In this document: positions 26,414-34,163 of the stretch, piece by piece
How the letters are laid out: each line of letters opens with the position of its first letter
Numbering within the stretch: position 1 is the stretch's first letter
NCBI GenBank assembly: GCA_963735115.1
Contig: CAVTJR010000001.1
Coordinates: 1,612,001-1,676,000 of the forward strand
Length of the DNA stretch: 64,000 bases
Direction: 5' to 3'
From: JAKACA01 sp963735115
GTDB taxonomy: Bacteria > Actinomycetota > Acidimicrobiia > Acidimicrobiales > Bog-793
The notes under the pieces: model-generated
Told to the model about the DNA's origin: nothing
Database searches by the model: none
The model's input: the letters and a program-made list of their open reading frames with translations, nothing else
Made by a program: the position numbers and the translations under genes

Positions 26414-28378
26414 TCAGCCAGGGCCGGCGGCCGTCAGGACGACGGCGCCGGCGCCGGCGCCGGCACGGACGCTCAGGACGGTGTCGCCGGTGGAGAGATC
26501 GATCTCGGTGACGCGCCCGCTCCCCGAGTTGGCGACGAAGGCGGCCTCGCCCGTGGAGCTGAGGGTGAGGCTGAGGGGGGAGCTACCGGCCGGGCTCGTG
26601 GCGGTGACGCTGAGCGGGCGCATCTGCAGCCGCTCGAGCAGGCCCGAGTACGTCACGACGTAGGCGATGTTGTTGTTCGACGAGTACGCGACGCCCGTTG
26701 GCGAGCTCACGGGCGTCGTGCCGTTGACTTCGTCGTTCGAGACCCTCATCTTGGTCACGATATTGCCGACCCGGCTGGCCACGAGCACGGACGAGCCTGT
26801 CGGCGACACGCTGAGGCCATCGGGGCCGTCCGCCACCGTGACGGGCGACCCAGCCGTGGCCGAGTTGAGGTTGACGGGCGTGACGTTGTTGGAGGCGTAA
26901 TTGGCGACGAAGGCGACGTTGCCCGGCGTGATGGCGACGGCGTCCGGCTCCGAGCCGACGGCGAGCGTGTTCGTGACCAGGTCGGTGGCAAGGTCGACGA
27001 GGCTCACGCTGTCGCCTTTGGCGTTGGCAACGACCGCCTCCGTGCCGGCGCTGTCGATTGCGATGGCGTCGGGGTCGGCGCCCACAGGGATCGGCTTCCC
27101 GATGGCTCCGGTGGCGGTGGTGATCGGGACGATCTCGTTCTTCGTGCCGATGGTCACCCAGAGGGTTTCGCCGTCCGGGCTGACGGCAACGGCGCTCGGG
27201 TCACCCGCGAGGTGAATGGCACGCCCGGCCACGGCCACCCCGAGCTGGACCCAGGAGAGCTCGTTGGCGGAGTAGTCGGCCACGACGATGTCAGCGTCGC
27301 CGCCTGTGAAGGCTGCAGCGACAGCACCCGCACCGACGTCTATGGCCGGTGCCGGCTGGAGCGATGACACGGCGACGGGAACCACCGAGCTCGTGTGGAA
27401 GTCCGTCACGTAGGCCGTCTGACCGTTGGACGCCATGAGGATGCTGGTCGGATCCTTGCCGACAGGGATGCTGGGGCCGACCTGCCCGCCTGGGAGCGAG
27501 ATCGGAGTCAGCTGCCCGGAGCCGTAGTCGACAACGAGGGCGGTGGCGCCGTCCGGCGTGATGGCCACGCCGTCGGGGTCACTGCCGACGTGGAGCGGGG
27601 CAGAGGCCGCGTAGGAGACGAGGTTGACTGGAGTGACCGTTGCGGAGGCGTAGTTCGTGACGTAGGCGAAGTCCCCGTCCGGAGTGACGGCGACGCCGTC
27701 AGGCCTCGAGCCGACGACCACCTGGCGCAGGACGCGACCTTTGGGGAGGCTGATCGCCATGAGCCTCCTGCCGAGAAACTCCGCCACATAAGCGACGGTC
27801 CCGCTCGGCGAAAGCGCGATGGCCGCGGGGCCCTTGCCACCCCGGAGCGCCTTGCCGACGCGGCCGGTGGTGAGATTGATCGGCAACACCGAGTTCGAGC
27901 CGAAGCAGGCCACATAGGCCGTGGAGTCGTTCGGCGAGATGACGATGGCGTCCGGGCTCCTCCCGACGTGGATGGCCTTGCCGGCTTTCATCGTGGCGAG
28001 ATGGATGGGTGTCACGGTGTCGGCGAGATAGTTGGCGACGTAGGCGGTGTTCGTGGCCGAGTCGACGGCGACGGCGTCTGGACTGTGCGTCCGGACGGCG
28101 GCAGCGAGGGCGTCGCCATCGAGATCGATCGGAGTCACGCTCGAGGCGGACTCGTTGATCGCCCAGGCGAAGCCGCCCACGCCAAGGGTCTGGGTTGGGA
28201 ATGCCGCCGGCAGCTGGGCGCGGCCGCCGACTAGGTGGGGGGCCGCGAGCGCAACGTGGGGGGCCGCTCCCGCATCGGGCGAAGCCGCCACCGACGCGAA
28301 GCCAACAAGTGCGAGGGACGCTGCCGCCACGGCCGCGAAGCGGCCACTGGCCACCGGTCGCAGGTGTCGAGCGTGCAT
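26414..28378 (-). CDS. Secreted YVTN-type beta-propeller repeat protein
   Basis: A ~654-residue exported protein. ATG 28378 begins a signal peptide (MHARHLRPVASGRFAAVAAA with a hydrophobic core and an ADAGAA-like cleavage zone). The rest is about thirteen ~43-residue repeats of the form PDAVAVSPDGxTAYVANYxS followed by SVTPIxL, which form beta-propellers. No LPxTG signal or membrane anchor is seen. Such proteins bind ligands or partners outside the cell. It runs the same way as the two esterases, starting upstream of Lgt and the Thr-rich membrane protein gene boundaries. A co-function with the ligase cluster is possible but unproven. Confidence 0.85.
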   Translation of the reverse strand: MHARHLRPVASGRFAAVAAASLALVGFASVAASPDAGAAPHVALAAPHLVGGRAQLPAAFPTQTLGVGGFAWAINESASSVTPIDLDGDALAAAVRTHSPDAVAVDSATNTAYVANYLADTVTPIHLATMKAGKAIHVGRSPDAIVISPNDSTAYVACFGSNSVLPINLTTGRVGKALRGGKGPAAIALSPSGTVAYVAEFLGRRLMAISLPKGRVLRQVVVGSRPDGVAVTPDGDFAYVTNYASATVTPVNLVSYAASAPLHVGSDPDGVAITPDGATALVVDYGSGQLTPISLPGGQVGPSIPVGKDPTSILMASNGQTAYVTDFHTSSVVPVAVSSLQPAPAIDVGAGAVAAAFTGGDADIVVADYSANELSWVQLGVAVAGRAIHLAGDPSAVAVSPDGETLWVTIGTKNEIVPITTATGAIGKPIPVGADPDAIAIDSAGTEAVVANAKGDSVSLVDLATDLVTNTLAVGSEPDAVAITPGNVAFVANYASNNVTPVNLNSATAGSPVTVADGPDGLSVSPTGSSVLVASRVGNIVTKMRVSNDEVNGTTPVSSPTGVAYSSNNNIAYVVTYSGLLERLQMRPLSVTATSPAGSSPLSLTLSSTGEAAFVANSGSGRVTEIDLSTGDTVLSVRAGAGAGAVVLTAAGPG

Positions 28379-28432
28379 GCGATCATCTCCGATTTCGTCG
28401 TCTGGCATCTGTGCGGCGGGCGGTCAGAGACA

Positions 28433-29671
28433 TCAATGGTGCGGAGGTCCCGTCGTCGTTGTCACAGGCCGCGTCGTCGTCGTGACGGGCCGCGTCGTCG
28501 TCGTGACGGGCCGCGTCGTCGTCGTGACGGGCCGAGTCGTCGTCGTCACCGGAAGGGTTGTCGTCGTCGTCGGGGGCCGCGTCGTCGTTGTCACAGGCCG
28601 GGTCGTGGTCGTCGGGTGACTCACCGTGTGGCGTTTCTTCGGCGGCGCCCGGCGGGTCGTTGTCGTGGTGCTCGCTCGCGTCGTCGTGGTCGTGACGGCA
28701 GGCGTCGTCGTGACTCCGCTGCCCGAGGTCGTCACCCCATGGAGTGTCGTGGTGGTGGCGGCGCTGCCGGCACCACCCCCGGAGGAGGCGATCAAGAAGA
28801 GCAGCACACCGATGCACACAGCGAGGATGGGCAGGCCCACGCGGATCTGGAACAGCTGCAGCCGCTTCTTCGGCGCTCTGCCGGCGGCGAGAGCCGCCAG
28901 CTCCGCCTCGAGGGGAACGGGAGCGTTGCCGCGCCATGGCATGTGCTGGTCGGAGGCGGCGACGCTGTCAATTGTCCGCTGAGCCACCGTGGTCGAAGCG
29001 GCAAGGCTCACGCCCGCCGCGGTGTCCTCGAAGAGGGCGACGCTGTCGATGGCCTCTTGGATGTCGAGGCTCGTATCGCCGGCGCTCACTGCCGCGGTGG
29101 TCGTCTCCTCGGAGGCGGCCACGCTGTCGATCAGCTGCTGGATGTCGTCGAAGGTGAAGGTGCTCTCGCTCGTGTCGAGGTTGTCAAAGGACTCGGCCTT
29201 GTCGGGCGCGGCCGCCTTCTTCTTGGATACGGCCGAGCTGGTGCGCTTTCGTGGAGTGGCGGTGGACGCCGTCGAGCTGGGGCGCTTTCGCGGGGTTTCC
29301 GACGAGGATGCCGCGCTGGGGCGCTTTCGCGGAGTGGCAGCGGACGTCGTCGAGCTGGGGCGCTTTGGCGGCGTGGCGGCGGCGGCTGTGGTGGTGCGCT
29401 TTCGCGGAGTTACCGCGCCGACGGCGGTTGTGCTTGTGCGCTTTCGCGGAGTGGCGGCGGACGTCGTCGAGCTGGGGCGCTTTCGCGGAGTGGCGGCGGG
29501 TCTCGCCGAGCTGGGGCGCTTGGGCGGGGTGTCCGACGGCGCGGCAAAGGCTGCCGGCTGTGGCGAGATCGTCTCCGGCACGGCCGAGCCGGCGTCCTCC
29601 GGCGCGTCGGTCGGGACCGGAACGGGGCCGTTTCCGGGCGTCGTCGGCTCCTGTGAAGCCTCGTCCGACAC
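28433..29671 (-). CDS. Bitopic membrane protein with basic repeats inside and Thr-Pro repeats outside
   Basis: A 412-residue protein built largely of repeats. The N-terminal ~170 residues hold about nine copies of an (S/A)ATPRKRPSST-type unit, basic and histone-H1-like. A short acidic middle part has three IDSVA-containing motifs (DIQQLIDSVAASEET, IQEAIDSVALFEDT). One membrane segment (GLPILAVCIGVLLFLIASS, about 278-297) follows the positive APKKRLQLFQIR. The outer ~110 residues are a TTTTRPV seven-residue repeat (21-bp DNA unit, 28440-28620). Charge predicts N-in, C-out. The tail may reach into the cell wall; the basic repeats could bind DNA or polyphosphate. No known family recognised. Confidence 0.7.
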   Translation of the reverse strand: MSDEASQEPTTPGNGPVPVPTDAPEDAGSAVPETISPQPAAFAAPSDTPPKRPSSARPAATPRKRPSSTTSAATPRKRTSTTAVGAVTPRKRTTTAAAATPPKRPSSTTSAATPRKRPSAASSSETPRKRPSSTASTATPRKRTSSAVSKKKAAAPDKAESFDNLDTSESTFTFDDIQQLIDSVAASEETTTAAVSAGDTSLDIQEAIDSVALFEDTAAGVSLAASTTVAQRTIDSVAASDQHMPWRGNAPVPLEAELAALAAGRAPKKRLQLFQIRVGLPILAVCIGVLLFLIASSGGGAGSAATTTTLHGVTTSGSGVTTTPAVTTTTTRASTTTTTRRAPPKKRHTVSHPTTTTRPVTTTTRPPTTTTTLPVTTTTRPVTTTTRPVTTTTRPVTTTTRPVTTTTGPPHH

Positions 29672-29757
29672 CAGTCCTCCTCCCCGGTCCGCCCCGAAGG
29701 GCCTGCTCAGGCACTACGCCGAAACGTGTGCACGGACGCCACGGCCCTCGGGGCGCT

Positions 29758-30744
29758 TTACGCCAGGTCGTCTCGACCTGCGCGGACGCCATCCGGGTCG
29801 CGGTTGCCGGTATCGGCCGTTGGGGCGCCCTCATCGCCTCTGACCTGCGGCTCGTCCGCGACGACGACGGCACCATCGGCTTCGCCGGCAGATTCTGTAT
29901 CGGCGTCGGCGACTTCGACCTTGAGCGGTTCCGGGTTCGCCCACGGGTCCTGCGGCGTGCCGTCCTCGCCGACGGGCTCCCTCACCCGATGGCGGTCCCG
30001 CCAGACCAGCCAGCCGGTGAAGCCCACGCCGACCACGATGAAGGCACCCGAGACGACCTCGACGGCCGTGCCCGCAGGGCCGTGCGGCAACAGGAACGAC
30101 TCGTCGGAGAGGCGAGTCATCCCGTACATCGTCATGGTCGCCGTCACGACGACCCCGAAGGGCCCGCCGCGGCGAGCGACGTATTTCTCCACCTGCAAGG
30201 CAAGCAGGAAGACGACGAAGCACTCGATCGCCTGGAAGATCGGCACAGGCAAGCGCTTGCCTACCTCGCCTGCGTACTCCATGCCGTACCAGGCCTTTGT
30301 CGGATACCCGCCCCCTCCGACCATGAGCTGGGGCCCGAGGAGCCGCCCGATCGCCCAGGCGAGCGCCAGCACCGGGGCGACGAGGTCGGCCGCCACGACG
30401 AGCCGGAGCGACTTGCACCAGCGGTGGGCGAGGTAGAGCCCGGTCGGCACCCCCCCGAGGAGACCCCCCCAGCTCGACAGCCCGCCATGCCAGACCGCCA
30501 CGATATCGCCGGGGTTTCTCGAGTAGTAACCCCAGTTGGCGACGACAGTGACCGCCCTCGCCCCCACGATGGAGGCGGCGATGATCCACACAAAGGCCCG
30601 TCCGAGCCAGGCGTCGTCGTACCCGTGAGCTCGCAGGCGCCGGGCGAAGTACCGATACGCCACCCAGAAGGTGATCGCCAAGCCGATGCCGTAGGTGTGG
30701 ATCTGGAGGGCGCCGATGTGGAAGACGACCGGTATCGGCTTCAC
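29758..30744 (-). CDS. lgt: Divergent prolipoprotein diacylglyceryl transferase (Lgt family)
   Basis: A 328-residue membrane protein with about seven membrane segments and a polar, acidic C-terminal tail (~60 residues). Lgt features are the start HIGALQIHTYGIGLAITFWV, WHGGLSSWGGLLGG with the catalytic His, RLPVPIFQAIE and the late YGMTRLSDESF. However, the family signature that normally reads GRxGNFxNxE is replaced by GRLLGPQLMVGGGG, losing the Asn and Glu. It may be a second, diverged copy with altered activity. True Lgt transfers diacylglycerol from phosphatidylglycerol to the lipobox Cys. No other Lgt is in the window. Confidence 0.75.
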   Translation of the reverse strand: MKPIPVVFHIGALQIHTYGIGLAITFWVAYRYFARRLRAHGYDDAWLGRAFVWIIAASIVGARAVTVVANWGYYSRNPGDIVAVWHGGLSSWGGLLGGVPTGLYLAHRWCKSLRLVVAADLVAPVLALAWAIGRLLGPQLMVGGGGYPTKAWYGMEYAGEVGKRLPVPIFQAIECFVVFLLALQVEKYVARRGGPFGVVVTATMTMYGMTRLSDESFLLPHGPAGTAVEVVSGAFIVVGVGFTGWLVWRDRHRVREPVGEDGTPQDPWANPEPLKVEVADADTESAGEADGAVVVADEPQVRGDEGAPTADTGNRDPDGVRAGRDDLA

Positions 30745-30820
30745 GACGTGATCACCTTCCGATTATCCCCCATCTCGGGTCGGCGGCGCCTTCGCTGGGT
30801 CGGGGGTACGGTGGCGGGCC

Positions 30821-31645
30821 GTGCCAGCTACCACGAGGTTCTCGGGTCGGGTCGCTTTCGTGACGGGCGCGGGATCGGGTATCGGTCGGGCGACAGCGGA
30901 GCGCCTCGCAGCCGAGGGGGCTGCCGTCGGCTGCGTGGACCGCGACAGCGAGGCGCTCGCTGATGCTGTCGAGGCCGTCACGGCCGTGTCGAGCGCCCCC
31001 GTGATCGCAATCGAGTGCGACGTCTCCGATCCTCTCGCGGTCGAGCATGCGTTCGCCTGCATCGAGTCGGCCGCCGGCGTACCCGACGTCGTGTGCAACG
31101 TGGCGGGTGTTGGGGGCTTCTCCCACACGCACGAGACCACGGACGACGAGTGGGAACGGATGATCGCGGTGAACCTGACGGGGACGTTTGTTGTCTCGCG
31201 GGCGGCACTCAAGCGGTGGAGCGCCCTCGTGGCCGAGGAGCCGAAGCGCTATCGGCGACGGCGAGGGAGGCCGGCGTCGGAGGCGATTCCAAGGCCGGTG
31301 ATCGTGAACGTCGCCTCCTCGGCCGGTCTCATGGGTCAGCCGTACAGCGCGGCGTACTGCGCCTCCAAGGGCGGTGTGGTGCAACTGACGAAAGCGCTCG
31401 CGGTGGAGTACCTCGAGGTGGGCTTTCGCGTGAACGCCGTCGCCCCGGGGGGCGTGGACACGCCGCTGCTTGCGAGCTTCGCCCTTCCGGAGGGTGCCTC
31501 CGGCTCGCTCCTGGGGCGGCTCATCTCGCCGTTCGGCTTCTGCCCGCCAAGCGACATCGCCGCCGTCATCGCCTTCATCGCTTCCGAAGAGGCCGGGCCG
31601 ATGACCGGTTCGATCGTGCCGGTGGACGGCGGTCTGACCGCCTGA
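30821..31645 (+). CDS. Short-chain dehydrogenase/reductase (SDR)
   Basis: A 274-residue classical SDR. The NAD(P) loop is FVTGAGSGIG (TGAGSGIG at 15-22), CNVAGVGG is the NAG-type motif, and the catalytic Ser is in VNVASSAGLMG with Tyr179 and Lys183 (YCASKGG). A polar ~20-residue insert (EEPKRYRRRRGRPASE) precedes the catalytic strand. It would oxidise a secondary alcohol. It lies next to a thiolase facing it with a 6-bp gap, beside acyl-CoA dehydrogenases and a P450. A hydroxyacyl-CoA or hydroxysteroid substrate is therefore likely (inference). Confidence 0.85.
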   Translation: MPATTRFSGRVAFVTGAGSGIGRATAERLAAEGAAVGCVDRDSEALADAVEAVTAVSSAPVIAIECDVSDPLAVEHAFACIESAAGVPDVVCNVAGVGGFSHTHETTDDEWERMIAVNLTGTFVVSRAALKRWSALVAEEPKRYRRRRGRPASEAIPRPVIVNVASSAGLMGQPYSAAYCASKGGVVQLTKALAVEYLEVGFRVNAVAPGGVDTPLLASFALPEGASGSLLGRLISPFGFCPPSDIAAVIAFIASEEAGPMTGSIVPVDGGLTA

Positions 31646-31651
31646 CGACAC

Positions 31652-32863
31652 TCAGCCGAGGCGCTCGACGATCATCGCCATGCCCTGACCACCGCCGACG
31701 CACATCGTCTCGAGGCCGATCGACTTGTCCTGGTTCTCGAGGCCGTTGAGGAGCGTCGTCATGATGCGTGCGCCCGTCATGCCGAACGGGTGTCCGAGGG
31801 CGATGGCCCCGCCGTGGACGTTGAGCTTGTCCCAGGCGATCCCGAGGTGTTTGGCCGACGGTATGACCTGAGCGGCGAAGGCCTCGTTGATCTCCACAAG
31901 GTCGACGTCGTCGATCGTCATGCCCGCCCGCTTCAGGGCCTGGCGGCTCGCCTCGATCGGCCCGAGGCCCATGATCTCCGGGTTGAGGGCGCTGACGCCG
32001 CTCGAGACGACGCGGGCGAGCGGGCGGATCCCGAGCTCGGCCGCCCGCGTGTCGCTCATGACGACGACGGCGGCGGCGCCGTCGTTGAGGGGGCAGGCGT
32101 TGCCGGCCGTCACACGCCCGTCCGGACGAAAGACCGGCTTCAGATTGGCGAGACCCTCCACCGTCGTGCCGGCGCGGGGGCCGTCGTCGGTCGAGACGAC
32201 CGTACCGTCGGCGAGGGGGTAGGGCGTGATCTCACGCTCGAAGAAGCCGTTCGCCTGGTTCTCCACCGCCCGGTTCTGCGAGAGGGCGGCAAAGGCGTCC
32301 ATCTCCTGACGGCTCACGTTCTCGTACTCGGCGACGTTCTCCGCCGTCTCGCCCATGGTGATGTAGATGTCGGGCAGGCCCGGACCCGGCTCCCAGGGCG
32401 GGGCGCCTCCCTCGGCTCGCTTGGCGTTGCGGGCTTCGGCGTCTGCGAACACGGCGTTGTGCGTGCCGGCGACGCCGTCGGAGCTCCCGGTGAAGAACCG
32501 GCTCGTCGTCTCCACCCCTGCGGCGATGAAGCAGTCGCCCTCGCCGGCGCGCACGGCGTGGGCGGCCATGCGAATCGTCTGGAGCGACGACGAGCAGTAG
32601 CGGTTGACGGTGACGCCCGGCACGTCGTCGAGCCCGGCGAGGATGGCCACGACGCGGGCCATGTTGAACCCCGCCTCGCCGGCCGGCTGGGCGCAGCCCA
32701 GCATGAGGTCCTCGATCTCGCTCGTCGGCAGCTCGGGAACTTTCTCGACCAGCGTCCTCACGATGAAGGCGGCGAGGTCGTCCGGGCGGACATCCTTGAG
32801 GGACCCTTTGAAGGCGCGCCCGATCGGGCTGCGGGCGGTGGCGACGATGACGGCATCAGGCAT
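31652..32863 (-). CDS. Acetyl-CoA acetyltransferase / 3-ketoacyl-CoA thiolase
   Basis: A 403-residue thiolase, starting MPDAVIVATARSPIG at ATG 32863. The nucleophile is Cys90 (NRYCSSSLQ). The second set is NEAFAAQVIP, GGAIALGHPFGMTG and the C-terminal CVGGGQGMAM with the other catalytic Cys. It cleaves a 3-ketoacyl-CoA with CoA. It is divergent from a FadE26-like acyl-CoA dehydrogenase, and a KstR-type site lies in their shared promoter. That makes steroid side-chain thiolysis (FadA5/FadA6-like) likely, though a general beta-oxidation role is possible. Confidence 0.88.
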   Translation of the reverse strand: MPDAVIVATARSPIGRAFKGSLKDVRPDDLAAFIVRTLVEKVPELPTSEIEDLMLGCAQPAGEAGFNMARVVAILAGLDDVPGVTVNRYCSSSLQTIRMAAHAVRAGEGDCFIAAGVETTSRFFTGSSDGVAGTHNAVFADAEARNAKRAEGGAPPWEPGPGLPDIYITMGETAENVAEYENVSRQEMDAFAALSQNRAVENQANGFFEREITPYPLADGTVVSTDDGPRAGTTVEGLANLKPVFRPDGRVTAGNACPLNDGAAAVVVMSDTRAAELGIRPLARVVSSGVSALNPEIMGLGPIEASRQALKRAGMTIDDVDLVEINEAFAAQVIPSAKHLGIAWDKLNVHGGAIALGHPFGMTGARIMTTLLNGLENQDKSIGLETMCVGGGQGMAMIVERLG

Positions 32864-32901
32864 GCCGGCGAGCATAGGCAAACTGTCCCGCCCAGCAAAA
32901 C

Positions 32902-32915
32902 TAGAACGCGTTACA
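32902..32915. promoter_or_regulatory. KstR-type operator between thiolase and acyl-CoA dehydrogenase
   Basis: TAGAACGCGTTACA fits the KstR binding pattern TnnAACnnGTTnnA at every fixed position. It lies 39 bp from the thiolase start and 50 bp from the dehydrogenase start, in a divergent promoter. KstR is the TetR-family repressor of cholesterol catabolism in mycobacteria and rhodococci. No kstR gene is in the window. Confidence 0.7.
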
Positions 32916-32965
32916 CTTTCGCGGCGCTGGCCACCGACGGGGCTGCGCCGCCGAGGGAGGGCTTC

Positions 32966-34129
32966 ATGCAGATCGGCTTGGACGAGGACCAGCAGTCGCT
33001 CCGCAAGCAGCTGCGCGAGTACTACGCCCGCATCCTCACACCCGAGGTCGTGCGGGAGCTGGAGGTTCCCGGCATCACGGCCGCCCACAAGCGGATCGCC
33101 CGCCAGATGGGCTCCGACGGCTGGCTCGGGATCGGCTGGCCGAAGGAGTACGGCGGGCAGGGCCGTTCCCCCATGGAGCAGTTCATCTTCTTCGACGAGT
33201 CGATGCGGGCCGGCGCACCCGTGCCGATGCTGACGATCAACACGGTGGGGCCGACGATCATGCGCTTCGGGAGCGAGGCGCAGCGCCAGCGCTTCCTGCC
33301 ACCCATCCTGCGGGGAGAGATCCATTTCTGCATCGGCTACACCGAGCCGGGCTCGGGCACCGACCTGGCATCGCTCACGACGCGGGCGGAGCGCGACGGG
33401 GACGAGTACGTCATCAACGGCGCCAAGATCTTCACGAGCCTCTCCTCCGACGCCGACTATGTCTGGCTGGCTGCTCGCACCAACCCCGACGCAGGCAAGC
33501 ACCGTGGCATCTCGATCTTCATCGTGCCCACGACGGCGGAGGGTTTCTCCTACACGCCGATGCGGCTCCTGCACGGCCACGACATCAACCAGACGTTCTA
33601 CGAGAACGTGCGGGTGCCGGCCGAGAACCTCGTCGGCGGCGAGAACGAGGGTTGGACGCTCATCACGAACCAGCTGAACCACGAGCGGGTCACGCTGTGC
33701 TCGGTGGGCCCGATCGAGAAGGCGTTCGAGGACGTCGTCACCTGGGCGGCCGGCGCTCGCCACCCCGACGGCGGGCGCCTGCTCGACGACGCCTGGGTGC
33801 AGCACGAGCTCGCCGTCGTGCGGGCGAGGCTCGAGTTCCTGCGGCTCGCCAACTGGAAGGTGGCGAGCTCGCCGGCCCTCGACGTGGCGGACGCCTCGAC
33901 GGTGAAGGTCTTCGGGACCGAGTTCTACCTCGATGCCCTCCGGCGGCTCATGGAGATCGTCGGCCCGCAGGCCTACCTGTCGGGCGACACCCCGTCCTCG
34001 GTGCTGCACGGGCGGTTGGAGAAGCTGACGAGGGGTTTCTTGATCCTGACCTTCGGGGGCGGGGCGAACGAGATCCAGCGTGAGCTGATCGCCATGTTCG
34101 GCCTCGGACTGCCCCACTCCGGCCGCTGA
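32966..34129 (+). CDS. Acyl-CoA dehydrogenase, FadE26-like alpha subunit
   Basis: A 387-residue ACAD from ATG 32966, preceded by a GGGAGG site. Blocks: MGSDGWLGIGWPKEYGGQGR, PTIMRFGSEAQRQRFLP, FCIGYTEPGSGTDLASLTT, and the FAD contact region QLNHERVTLCSVGPIEKAF. It closely resembles mycobacterial FadE26 (ChsE4), from memory of that sequence. It would make an alpha,beta-double bond in an acyl-CoA, passing electrons to ETF. The next gene encodes a second, shorter-motif dehydrogenase; in steroid catabolism such pairs form alpha2beta2 complexes. It is probably controlled by the KstR-type site upstream. Confidence 0.85.
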   Translation: MQIGLDEDQQSLRKQLREYYARILTPEVVRELEVPGITAAHKRIARQMGSDGWLGIGWPKEYGGQGRSPMEQFIFFDESMRAGAPVPMLTINTVGPTIMRFGSEAQRQRFLPPILRGEIHFCIGYTEPGSGTDLASLTTRAERDGDEYVINGAKIFTSLSSDADYVWLAARTNPDAGKHRGISIFIVPTTAEGFSYTPMRLLHGHDINQTFYENVRVPAENLVGGENEGWTLITNQLNHERVTLCSVGPIEKAFEDVVTWAAGARHPDGGRLLDDAWVQHELAVVRARLEFLRLANWKVASSPALDVADASTVKVFGTEFYLDALRRLMEIVGPQAYLSGDTPSSVLHGRLEKLTRGFLILTFGGGANEIQRELIAMFGLGLPHSGR

Positions 34130-34163
34130 TCCGTTCGTCCTTCGCGCCTCCAGGAGCCCAACG

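Noticed and set aside
31790..32965. Upstream extension of the acyl-CoA dehydrogenase frame across the thiolase
   Set aside because: It lies antisense to the thiolase and lacks family motifs. ATG 32966 with a GGGAGG site begins the conserved protein.
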